Origin: an uncultured Roseiflexaceae bacterium
GTDB taxonomy: Bacteria > Chloroflexota > Chloroflexia > Chloroflexales > Roseiflexaceae
DNA length: 9,096 nucleotides
Assembly: GCA_903868295.1 (NCBI GenBank)
Contig: CAIPUQ010000177.1
Span: forward strand, 1 to 9,096
Reading direction: 5' to 3'
Shown: piece by piece, positions 1 to 6,621 of the stretch
Position numbering within the stretch: position 1 is the stretch's first letter
How the letters are laid out: each line of letters begins with the position of its first letter
Translations under genes and position numbers: made by a program
The notes under the pieces: generated by a model
What the model was told of the DNA's origin: nothing
Seen by the model: only the letters and a program-made list of their open reading frames with translations
The model's database searches: none

Positions 1-594
1 CGCACCCACAAATTCGACGCCGACGATGAGGGTCAGCGCAAAGCCCATCGCCAGCTTCCACCCCTCGATAATCGCCGGCAAGCTGGCGGGGAGTGCCACG
101 GTGCGGAACAATGTGCGCTGATTGGCGCCATACAACCGCCCTACTTCGAAGTAGCGTCGGTCGACCTGCATCACCCCGCCGATGGTGTGGATGACCACCA
201 TCAAAAAGACACTCATCGCCACGGTGGCTATTTTGCTCACCTCACCGATTCCCAACACCACGATTACCAGCGGCAACAAGGCTATTTTGGGCACGGGGTA
301 GAGCATCGTCGCCAACGGCCGCACCAGATAATAGACGGTCCGGTTGAGGCCGCTCCAGATGCCCAGCAGCGTCGCCGGGATAGCCCCAATGAGGAACCCC
401 AAGGCGATCCGCTCACTGCTCACCACCACATCGTCAACGAGCGACCCATCGACCAGCCCGTCGACCAAGGCCACCACGACCTCGCTCGGCGGCGGCACAA
501 AGATGCGGTTGAGGATGCCCGCCTGCACCGCACCTTCCCACAGCACCAGCAACAACAGCGGCGACAACCACGATAACCAGCGATTCTGTTCCAT
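1..594 (-). CDS. ABC transporter permease, SsuC/TauC-like (3' end cut off by window)
   Basis: Inner-membrane permease subunit of an importer for a small, probably anionic or heterocyclic, solute. The window holds the first 198 codons without a stop; relatives are usually about 250-270 residues, so roughly 60 are missing. The start is the ATG at 594-592, which shares one base with the TGA of the upstream ATPase gene (TGATG) and has a GAGG Shine-Dalgarno 7 bases upstream. Visible features are an N-terminal hydrophobic segment (about residues 9-19), the periplasmic-side motif VPPPSEV (33-39), hydrophobic spans around 63-79, 104-117 and 122-138, and the family stretch YPVPKIALLP (99-108). The cytoplasmic EAA loop is clear: residues 150-178 carry EVGRLYGA...LPASLPAIIEG, the site that docks on the ATPase. 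The overlap shows translational coupling in one operon. The family (BPD_transp_1, nitrate/sulfonate/taurine branch) is firm; the substrate cannot be read from sequence. Confidence 0.93.
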   Translation of the reverse strand, partial: MEQNRWLSWLSPLLLLVLWEGAVQAGILNRIFVPPPSEVVVALVDGLVDGSLVDDVVVSSERIALGFLIGAIPATLLGIWSGLNRTVYYLVRPLATMLYPVPKIALLPLVIVVLGIGEVSKIATVAMSVFLMVVIHTIGGVMQVDRRYFEVGRLYGANQRTLFRTVALPASLPAIIEGWKLAMGFALTLIVGVEFVGA

Positions 595-1370
595 CAGCGC
601 ACCTCTTCGTGCATCTGCAGCTCGACTTCGCTACGGATCTGCGCCCAGATGTCGGCAAACGCCTGCGTAAAGGCCGGTAACGCGCGCTTTTGGGCGATGG
701 GGACGTCGGGCAGTTGCGGCGTCACATCGGCGATAATCCGCCCGGGGCGGGCCGACATCACGATGATACGGTCGGCCACAATCAGCGCCTCGTCGATGGC
801 ATGCGTCACAAACACCATCGTGCCGCAGACCCCTTGGCGTTGCAGATCACAGACCAGCTCTTGCATCAGTAGACGCGTCTGCGCGTCGAGCGCGGCGAAG
901 GGCTCGTCAAACAACACAATATCTGGCTCGATGGCCAAGGCCCGAGCGATCCCCACCCGTTGTTGCATGCCCCCCGACAGCTGATGCGGGTAGGCATCGA
1001 CAAAGCGCTGCAGGCCCATGCGCTCGGCCCACTGGCGTGCCCGGTCGCGGCACTGCAACGCCGGCATGCCGCGGGCCATCAGCCCATAGCTGATGTTGTC
1101 GGAGACCGACATCCAGGGGAACAGCAGGCCGCTCTGGAACACCATTGCCCGCGTTGCCCCCGCCGTCACGGTCAACGTGCCGGTGCTCACTTGCTCGAGC
1201 CCGGCGATGGTGCGCAACAAGGTCGTTTTGCCGCAGCCGCTCGGGCCCACCAACGCAACGGCACTGCGCGGCGCAATCGACAACGTGATATCGGTCAACG
1301 CGGTCACACCGGTGGGGTAGGTGAGCCCGACGCGCTCAAAAACGATGGGGGAGGTCGACTGCATGCGCAT
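594..1370 (-). CDS. ABC transporter ATP-binding protein, SsuB/TauB/NrtD-like
   Basis: Cytoplasmic ATPase that powers the importer with the permease below it and the lipoprotein above it. In 258 residues it has every motif: Walker A GPSGCGKTT at 42-50, Q-loop glutamine at 79 (MVFQSGLLFPW), signature LSGGMQQR at 131-138, Walker B IVLFDEP at 151-157 with catalytic Glu156, D-loop ALDA at 160-163 and switch histidine 190 in VFVTHAIDEA. The VTHAIDEA and SARPGRI (about 206-212) sequences are typical of the nitrate/sulfonate/taurine subfamily, and the length is normal. Two starts are possible: ATG at 1370-1368, only 4 bases from a GAGG, or ATG at 1364-1362 (MQSTSP), 10 bases from the same GAGG; they differ by two residues. 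The gene follows the binding-protein gene after a 73-base gap that contains an intrinsic terminator and overlaps the permease gene by one base. Nothing is degenerate. Confidence 0.96.
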   Translation of the reverse strand: MRMQSTSPIVFERVGLTYPTGVTALTDITLSIAPRSAVALVGPSGCGKTTLLRTIAGLEQVSTGTLTVTAGATRAMVFQSGLLFPWMSVSDNISYGLMARGMPALQCRDRARQWAERMGLQRFVDAYPHQLSGGMQQRVGIARALAIEPDIVLFDEPFAALDAQTRLLMQELVCDLQRQGVCGTMVFVTHAIDEALIVADRIIVMSARPGRIIADVTPQLPDVPIAQKRALPAFTQAFADIWAQIRSEVELQMHEEVR

Positions 1371-1383
1371 CTATCCTCTGCAC

Positions 1384-1416
1384 AAAGAAAAACGCGACGT
1401 CCGAAGACGCCGCGTT
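1384..1416 (-). terminator. Intrinsic terminator inside the ABC operon (UUCG hairpin)
   Basis: On the minus strand an 11-bp stem (AACGCGGCGTC / GACGTCGCGTT, one G-U pair) closes a TTCG tetraloop of the extra-stable C(UUCG)G kind and runs into TTTTTCTTT. Left and right arms on the plus strand are 1391-1401 and 1406-1416. It lies 27 bases after the stop of the binding-protein gene and 14 bases before the ATPase start. It is best read as a partial terminator that lowers expression of the ATPase and permease relative to the binding protein and protects the 3' end of the first message. The structure is seen directly; its leakiness is inferred from the intact operon behind it. Confidence 0.88.
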
Positions 1417-1443
1417 GCGTATCTCAACTGCCACACTCGGCGA

Positions 1444-2526
1444 CTATTTGCTCGTAGCCCGCACAACCAAATCGGTGTTGATGAGGGTGTTCACGTCTAG
1501 GTCTGTATCATACTCCAAATACCCACGCGTGCGGAAGTATGCCTGCAGGGTGCTCAGATTGTCGACCGGGATGACGCCCTCGGCGTTGTAGTTTGCTGCA
1601 GACGCCTGCTCGATAACGGCAGCCGGCACCTTGGTGTACGTCTCGATGATTGCGGCAATCTCGGGCGTCATGTAATCGCCCTGCAAATCACCACAGGCCT
1701 TGAGGTAGGCCCGCATGAAGCCCTCAGACGTCGCGGTGTCGGCCAACATCGACTCACCCATGTACAGGTAGGTCGCATAGAAGCCGTCGATGAAGTTGTC
1801 GGCCAAGACCGCCACGACGCCCTTTTGGACGTTGATGGTGGCCAGCGGCTCACCCAAAATCGCTGCATCGATCGACCCGTTCTCGAGCGCCGCCGGCACA
1901 TCCTTGAAGCCCACGGTGACCAGCTCGATATCGGCCATCGTCAAGCCGTTCTTGATGAGCGCCTGGTCGACCCAGTACTCGGTGGCCGCGCCGGTGGCGT
2001 TGATGGCGACTTTTTTGCCTTTGAGATCAGCGACCGACTTGATTTCGTCGACGCGCTTGGCGCTGATGACCAGCGGGCTCGTCATCGGTGCTGATTCGTT
2101 GTGCATCGGCGCCACAATCGAGAACTTCACACCGCGGGCGGCGGCGTTGAACAACCCGGCACCGGCACCACCAAAGGCAGCATCGAAGTTGCCAGCGGCC
2201 AGTTGGACGACCGGGTCACTGCCGCCCTGCACCGGCGTCGATTCGATCTGGATGCCCTCGGCAGCGAAGTAGCCGCGCTCGATACCGACATACAACGGCG
2301 CATAAATCATCACGGGCACATAGCCCAAGCGGACGATTTTGAGTTCGGCAGGAACGGCAGCAGTCGGCTCAGCCGGAGCAGCCTCGGTGGGCATCGGGTC
2401 GGTCAGCGGTTGGGTTGCCGTCGCTTCGACGGCTGGCGCTTGCGTGGCCTCTGCAGCCGGAGCAGCCGCACCGCCACAGCTGGCGAGCACCAGACTCAAC
2501 ACGAGGAGAGAAATCAGACGCTTCAT
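1444..2526 (-). CDS. ABC transporter substrate-binding lipoprotein, SsuA/NMT1-like
   Basis: Extracytoplasmic binding protein that captures the importer's substrate. From the ATG at 2526 it is 360 residues. That start gives a clean lipoprotein signal: MKRL n-region, hydrophobic core, and lipobox LASC with the lipidated cysteine at residue 17, followed by GG. An in-frame TTG at 2547 would add seven residues before the MKRL and is less likely. Residues 18-61 are a low-complexity Ala/Pro/Thr/Glu linker, common in Chloroflexota lipoproteins. The periplasmic-binding fold starts near 62, with APLYVGIERGYF (76-87), a sequence typical of the NMT1/SsuA/TauA group, and a later ADLKGKKVAI stretch that opens the second lobe. 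The Shine-Dalgarno is weak (GAAAG, about 11 bases upstream). It is the first gene of the operon. Candidate ligands known for this family include sulfonates, taurine, nitrate, pyrimidine thiamin precursors and riboflavin; nothing here decides between them, and no metabolic gene is linked in the window. Confidence 0.93.
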   Translation of the reverse strand: MKRLISLLVLSLVLASCGGAAAPAAEATQAPAVEATATQPLTDPMPTEAAPAEPTAAVPAELKIVRLGYVPVMIYAPLYVGIERGYFAAEGIQIESTPVQGGSDPVVQLAAGNFDAAFGGAGAGLFNAAARGVKFSIVAPMHNESAPMTSPLVISAKRVDEIKSVADLKGKKVAINATGAATEYWVDQALIKNGLTMADIELVTVGFKDVPAALENGSIDAAILGEPLATINVQKGVVAVLADNFIDGFYATYLYMGESMLADTATSEGFMRAYLKACGDLQGDYMTPEIAAIIETYTKVPAAVIEQASAANYNAEGVIPVDNLSTLQAYFRTRGYLEYDTDLDVNTLINTDLVVRATSK

Positions 2527-2869
2527 GCGTGTCACACTTTCATACAAGACATGCCTTAATGCGAGACATTGTACCAGAATTCACGACTTCTGCATCTTTT
2601 TTGACGAAAGCCGCAGGTGACCCGCGTTCGCGCCCCGCGCCGCCGCGCGCAGTGGTGCTGGGGCATGCTGGACTATGAGCGGGCAGCGTCAGAAAACCGC
2701 GGCGCATTGTTGCGCTCCATCAGGAGCGGGATCGGTGTGCGGGCGCAGGAAGCCGCGCAGAAATCACGTTCCAATGGTGAATGCTTCTTTCCATATACAA
2801 TGAAATAACCTCCGTTTGCTGTTTTTCGTATCAGTTACATTGATTTTTTCGAAAAAGGACACTTACAAC
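2527..2869. other. Divergent intergenic region between the ABC operon and the pentapeptide gene
   Basis: This 343-base stretch lies between two divergently transcribed genes. It holds the candidate extended -10 of the ABC operon (2568-2576), a GC-rich middle (about 2620-2760) with a small perfect hairpin CGCTCC-ATCA-GGAGCG at 2713-2728, and an AT-rich right end. In the right end TATACA/TACAAT at 2794-2801 could be a plus-strand -10, but I find no matching -35 at normal spacing. A 12-bp palindrome TTTTTCGAAAAA lies at 2845-2856. Its right arm runs into the Shine-Dalgarno AAAAAGGA (2852-2859) of the next gene. I see no convincing gene, RNA gene or riboswitch here. Confidence 0.6.
2568..2576 (-). 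promoter_or_regulatory. Candidate extended -10 promoter of the ABC operon
   Basis: On the minus strand the sequence reads TGGTACAAT, which fits an extended -10 element (TGnTAtAAT with one mismatch). It would start transcription near 2561, leaving a leader of about 35 bases before the ATG at 2526. No good -35 hexamer is present at 16-18 bases upstream, which is tolerated with an extended -10. Such a short leader leaves no room for a riboswitch. Confidence 0.45.
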
Positions 2870-5800
2870 ATGTACCTGTACATACAACGTCTCGCACGCA
2901 CGGCGCTCCTGGTGCTGTGCATTGTAGGAAGTCAATTGGCCGCGCCTGCAACAACACATGCAAGCAGTCGCGCGTGTTTCGATCTATCGAGCGGGTCTGA
3001 TTTGTCGGGCTGTGATTTTCGTGGCTTTGACTTCAGCAACGGCGCATTGTGGAACCTCAACTTCACCGGAGCGGACTTCACTGGCGCCAAGCTCGATGGT
3101 GCGGTCCTGACCAACACAAACTTCACCAACGCCAATTTGACCGGCGTATCGTTCAGCGGCACGTCCATGGGTGGAGTCACGCTGACGGGTGCGACCATGA
3201 CGAATGTCTCGTCGGCAAACATCATCGGTACCCCGAGCGCGCTCCCGACGAATTGGGTGTTGCGGAGTGGCGTTCTGCTTGGTCCGGGTGCGAATTTTCG
3301 CAACGCACTTCTCACAGGCATCAACTTGGCATCCGTGGATCTGACCGGCGCCACCCTCGCCGGAGTCGTGTCGGGCGGCATCACCGGCACACCGAGCAAA
3401 CTGCCCACCGATTGGAAGCTCATCGGCGGCTACCTCGTCGGACCCGCAGCCAACCTCGCGGGAGTTCATCTCGCCGGACTCAACCTCAGCACTGCCACGC
3501 TCACCAACATCACCTCGGGCGGGGTGACGGGCACGCCCACAGCATTACCTCCCAATTGGAAGCTCATCGGCGGCTACCTCATCGGCCCAAACGTCAATCT
3601 CGCTGGCGCCAACCTGGCTGGACTCAACCTCAGCGCTGCCACGCTCACGGGCGTGAAGTCCGGTAGCATCACCGGCACACCCAGCAAGCTCCCGACATTT
3701 TGGACCATCAGTGGTGGCTTTCTCATCGGACCAGGTGCGGATTTGTCGGGCAAAAATCTCGGCTCTCTCACGCTGACTGAGGCAAACCTCAACAATGCCA
3801 ATCTGACCGGCGCCGACCTCAGCGGGGCGTTGTTGCGCAATGCATCTCTGGACAGTGCAAATCTCACCAACGCAACGCTCACCGGGGCTTCCCTCAGCGG
3901 TGCCGTAATGTCACGCGCCACGCTGACCGGCGTCAAATCGGGCAGGATTTTCATCGGCCCGCGCTTCTTCCCCGCCAAGTGGGCGTTGCGTGGTGGTCAT
4001 CTCGTCGGCCCGGGGGCAAATTTGACCACCGCTGACCTCAGCTTTACTACTCTCACGGGTCTCGACCTGACTGGTGCGGATCTGACCAGCGCCAACCTCA
4101 CCAGTGCCACGATGACAGGCACCAATCTGACCAGTGCCAATCTGACCAGCGCCAATCTGACCAGCGCCAATCTGACCAGTGCGACCCTCACATCCGCCAC
4201 ACTCGCCAGCGCCAACCTGGACGGTACTATGCTGAGCGGCGTGAAAACGGGGAGTATCAGCGGCAACCCTGCACTTCTCGCGACTGGGTGGCAGCTTATG
4301 AACGGGCACCTGGTCGGCCCCGGCGCCAACCTCACCGGCGCAGACCTCCACGAATACTCTTTCTATGGCCTCAATCTGGCCGGGGTCAACCTCACGGGTG
4401 CGACCCTTACCAACGTGGACCTCCGCGGCGCCATCTTGACTGATGCAAACTTCACGAGTGCGAATCTGACCCGCGCCTTGTTTGCCACCGCGACCATGAC
4501 CAACACGGTGCTGATCAATACGGTTTTGCTCGGTGTCAGCTCGGGATCTATCATCGGCACACCTGCCAGCGTGCCAAACGGCTGGCGCTTTGTACAGGGA
4601 TATCTGGTCGGTCCCAGCGCTGAGCTCGGCACTGCCAATCTGGGCGGTGCAGATCTTGCTGGTATCGATTTGAGTGGCGCCAACCTTGGTGGTGCAGACA
4701 TCCGCGGCGCCAATCTCATCGGAGCCAAACTGCTTTCGACCAACTTCGCCGGGACCAACGCCGCCAGTACACTCTTGGACAACGCCAATTTGACTGACGC
4801 CAATCTCATGGGAGCAACATTCAGCAACGCATCTCTGCGCCGTGCCAAGCTCTTGCGAGCGGCATTCAGCAACACACAATTCGATGGCACAAATCTCAGC
4901 GAAGCAAACTTCGGTGCCATCACCGCGTCAGGCTCGCGCTTTTATCAGGCCAACCTCAGCGGCGCACTACTCGGCAATGCCAACCTCAGTGGAAGCGATT
5001 TTTCGCAGTCGAATCTGACCAACGCCAACCTTACCGGCGCAAATCTGACCGGTGCCAACCTCGCACAAGCGACCGTGACCAAAACCAACTTCACCAAAGC
5101 CATTCTGAATAGCGCAAATCTCACCGGCATCAGCGGCAGCGGCACCATCCTGACAAACGCCACACTGCTGGGTACGGTCCTGTCGTATGTCAATCTCGTC
5201 GGCGCGAATCTGACCAGTGCGGTACTCACCGGCGCATCCGGTTCCTTTCCGGTCTTGAAGGACGCAGTCTTTACCAAAGCAACGCTCACCAATACGACCC
5301 TGTCGTCCGCCAATCTCACTGGCGCTACCTTCACCGATGCGCTCCTACCCGGGACATCGCTCGCGAGCAGTTCATTGCTGCGTGCCACGCTGACCGGCGC
5401 TAACCTGTCCACCACCACGCTGACCCACGTGACCTCGGGGGGGATCATCGGCACGCCCAGGACACTCCCCACGGGCTGGAAGGTGCTCAAAGGGTACCTG
5501 CTCGGCCCAACGGCAGACCTGCGTGGCGCAACCCTCACCGATGTTAATATCACGGGGGTCGACCTGTACAGCGCATTGGTCAGCAACCTGCGCAGTGCAC
5601 GGATCACCGGCACCGCCACAGCACTCCCCTACGGCTGGATTCTCAGCCGTGGGTACTTGATTGGTGCGGGGGCCAATCTCAGCGCGACGAACCTAACGGG
5701 AATAAATCTCGGCACCGTGGATCTCATCGGCGTATCGTCTGGCGGCATTACGGGGGTGCCTGCAGTGCTCCCACCAAATTGGCAACTCATCGGGGGCTAT

Positions 5801-6361
5801 CTCATCGGCCCCGGCGCGAATCTGTCCAACGCACGGCTCACAGGGCTCACCCTGACGAGCGCACACCTCAGCGGCGTCACATCTGGGGGTATCGTCGGCA
5901 CCCCCACATCGCTCCCAGACCAATGGACAATCCGCTCGGGGTACCTCATCGGACCAGGAGCAGATTTGAGTCGTGCAAAACTCGCTGGCTCATCGCTCAG
6001 CGGCCTGCACCTCGAAGGAGCAACATTCACCGAAGCCAACCTGCGTTCCGCCAATCTGTCAAACAGCTTCTTGGCAGGTAGTACGTTCTCTTCGACGAAC
6101 CTCGCCTATGCATTGCTCACGGATGCGGATCTGACCGGCGCTACGTGGGTCTACACGATTTGCCCAGATACGACCAACAGCGAAGACAATGGTTCGACAT
6201 GCATTGGTCACCTCAGTGCTGCAGCGACACCCACGATAACCGCGACAGCGACTGCCACCGGTACGCGCACACGTACAAGCACTGCGACTCGCACGAGCAC
6301 CCGCACCCCTACCTGCGCACTGTTTTGCAGCACCCCCACCCATCCGCGACCGACACCCTGA
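2870..6361 (+). CDS. Exported giant pentapeptide-repeat protein with 11 GTP-LP-W-GYLIGP inserts
   Basis: The product is 1163 residues from the ATG at 2870, chosen because AAAAAGGA lies 10 bases upstream and the protein then begins with a Sec signal peptide: MYLYIQRLAR, a hydrophobic core at 11-25 and a likely cut after THA (residue 31). A TTG at 2816 would add 18 residues in front and spoil this. Residues about 45-1095 are A(D/N)Lxx-type pentapeptides (Pfam Pentapeptide family), which fold as a right-handed four-sided beta-helix. The ladder is broken by eleven copies of a conserved insert starting at residues 115, 168, 216, 264, 357, 460, 558, 856, 909, 957 and 1005. Each insert has an invariant Trp; most read GTPxxLPxxWxLxxGYLIGPGA. 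Cysteines in the mature protein are at 36, 48, 1098, 1111, 1149 and 1153 only. The end has a Cys-bounded cap (CPDTTNSEDNGSTC, 1098-1111), a Thr/Arg/Ala low-complexity tail (about 1119-1148) and CALFC before the stop. Function is unknown. Export argues against the DNA-gyrase-mimic role of cytoplasmic pentapeptide proteins; a surface or sheath protein is a guess. Confidence 0.92.
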   Translation: MYLYIQRLARTALLVLCIVGSQLAAPATTHASSRACFDLSSGSDLSGCDFRGFDFSNGALWNLNFTGADFTGAKLDGAVLTNTNFTNANLTGVSFSGTSMGGVTLTGATMTNVSSANIIGTPSALPTNWVLRSGVLLGPGANFRNALLTGINLASVDLTGATLAGVVSGGITGTPSKLPTDWKLIGGYLVGPAANLAGVHLAGLNLSTATLTNITSGGVTGTPTALPPNWKLIGGYLIGPNVNLAGANLAGLNLSAATLTGVKSGSITGTPSKLPTFWTISGGFLIGPGADLSGKNLGSLTLTEANLNNANLTGADLSGALLRNASLDSANLTNATLTGASLSGAVMSRATLTGVKSGRIFIGPRFFPAKWALRGGHLVGPGANLTTADLSFTTLTGLDLTGADLTSANLTSATMTGTNLTSANLTSANLTSANLTSATLTSATLASANLDGTMLSGVKTGSISGNPALLATGWQLMNGHLVGPGANLTGADLHEYSFYGLNLAGVNLTGATLTNVDLRGAILTDANFTSANLTRALFATATMTNTVLINTVLLGVSSGSIIGTPASVPNGWRFVQGYLVGPSAELGTANLGGADLAGIDLSGANLGGADIRGANLIGAKLLSTNFAGTNAASTLLDNANLTDANLMGATFSNASLRRAKLLRAAFSNTQFDGTNLSEANFGAITASGSRFYQANLSGALLGNANLSGSDFSQSNLTNANLTGANLTGANLAQATVTKTNFTKAILNSANLTGISGSGTILTNATLLGTVLSYVNLVGANLTSAVLTGASGSFPVLKDAVFTKATLTNTTLSSANLTGATFTDALLPGTSLASSSLLRATLTGANLSTTTLTHVTSGGIIGTPRTLPTGWKVLKGYLLGPTADLRGATLTDVNITGVDLYSALVSNLRSARITGTATALPYGWILSRGYLIGAGANLSATNLTGINLGTVDLIGVSSGGITGVPAVLPPNWQLIGGYLIGPGANLSNARLTGLTLTSAHLSGVTSGGIVGTPTSLPDQWTIRSGYLIGPGADLSRAKLAGSSLSGLHLEGATFTEANLRSANLSNSFLAGSTFSSTNLAYALLTDADLTGATWVYTICPDTTNSEDNGSTCIGHLSAAATPTITATATATGTRTRTSTATRTSTRTPTCALFCSTPTHPRPTP
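3212..5959 (+). repeat. Eleven-copy insert array within the pentapeptide gene
   Basis: Eleven copies of a 26-28-residue coding module begin at bases 3212, 3371, 3515, 3659, 3938, 4247, 4541, 5435, 5594, 5738 and 5882. The rough consensus is SGxITGTPxxLPxxW followed by xLxxGYLIGPGA. The Trp is present in all eleven. Copy 5 (RIFIGPRFFPAKW) and copy 6 (SISGNPALLATGW) have lost the GTP core. Copies 2-4 and 9-11 form two runs with exactly 144-base periods. Copies 2 and 3 share an identical 26-base block (3411-3436 and 3555-3580), pointing to a fairly recent duplication. The remaining intervals are longer because extra pentapeptides follow the insert. Confidence 0.9.
4124..4183 (+). repeat. Four tandem 15-bp units (NLTSA codons)
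   Basis: Four consecutive units of AATCTGACCAGYGCC, differing only at the Y position and by a final GCG in the fourth, encode NLTSA four times. The flanking pentapeptides use more varied codons, so this patch looks like a young expansion of one pentapeptide by slippage or unequal crossing-over. Confidence 0.9.
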
Positions 6362-6569
6362 TTGCAGGGTTTTTCATATATACCTCCTGCAGATATACCG
6401 AACTTGGTGCGCTGAATGGTACGCATAAAGTCGGGATTCTTCACGTCAGCGATGCGCGTGCGACCGAGTAAAAGATGGCACGCGGTGCTATCGAGCGGTG
6501 CAGTGCCACGTAGTGCCATGACGGTTTGGTGTGGTGGGATATGACGGGGTGGACAGGATTATTGCTGCG

Positions 6570-6598
6570 TTGACACTGCAGAGTGCACATCCTAAAAT
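6570..6598 (+). promoter_or_regulatory. Sigma70-type promoter for the histidine kinase gene
   Basis: A perfect -35 TTGACA (6570-6575), a 17-base spacer and a -10 TAAAAT (6593-6598, five of six matches) form a near-consensus housekeeping promoter. Transcription would begin near 6605, giving a leader of about 40 bases to the ATG at 6644. The spacer contains CACT-GCAG-AGTG (6574-6585 region), a weak dyad that could be an operator. Confidence 0.75.
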
Positions 6599-6607
6599 AC
6601 CCAAATA

Positions 6608-6621
6608 GATTAACGATAATC
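6608..6621 (+). promoter_or_regulatory. Small inverted repeat at the predicted transcription start
   Basis: GATTA-ACGA-TAATC is a perfect 5-bp dyad placed a few bases after the predicted start point of the kinase promoter. A repressor bound here would block the promoter. It could equally be chance in an AT-rich patch. Confidence 0.25.

Noticed and set aside
187..576. A plus-strand frame at the left end rich in His and Gln
   Set aside because: It is antisense to the permease, which has the EAA loop and the family PVPKIALLP stretch in the other strand.
2617..2808. A 63-codon plus-strand frame in the divergent intergenic region
   Set aside because: It starts at GTG with only a poor ribosome-binding site, has an arginine-rich composition typical of chance GC-rich frames, and runs through the AT-rich stretch before the next gene.
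2577..2815. A possible riboswitch for thiamin or riboflavin upstream of the NMT1-like gene
   Set aside because: I looked on the minus strand for the CUGAGA core of the TPP switch and the conserved FMN blocks and saw neither. The likely transcription start also leaves only about 35 bases.
4124..4183. Short regular repeats that could suggest a CRISPR array
   Set aside because: The units are contiguous 15-mers with no spacers and are in frame with pentapeptide codons.
3911..4879. Long open frames on the minus strand across the pentapeptide gene, the largest 322 codons
   Set aside because: They arise because the periodic A(N/D)LTx codons lack stop complements when read backwards. Their products are low-complexity mirror repeats with no start context.
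2870..6361. Pentapeptide protein as an MfpA/Qnr-type gyrase-protecting DNA mimic
   Set aside because: It has a clear Sec signal peptide, is several times longer, and has end-cap cysteines that suit an oxidising compartment outside the cytoplasm.
6359..6471. A frameshift that would extend the pentapeptide protein past its stop
   Set aside because: The other plus frame continues for about 37 codons but shows neither Thr-rich nor pentapeptide pattern, so nothing suggests a broken C-terminus.
6208..6519. A minus-strand frame downstream of the pentapeptide gene that looked like a possible gene remnant around GRTRIADVKNPDF
   Set aside because: Half of it is the reverse of the Thr-rich tail. The rest is too short to recognise and has no ribosome-binding site. 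A database search of the peptide from 6395-6519 would settle it.
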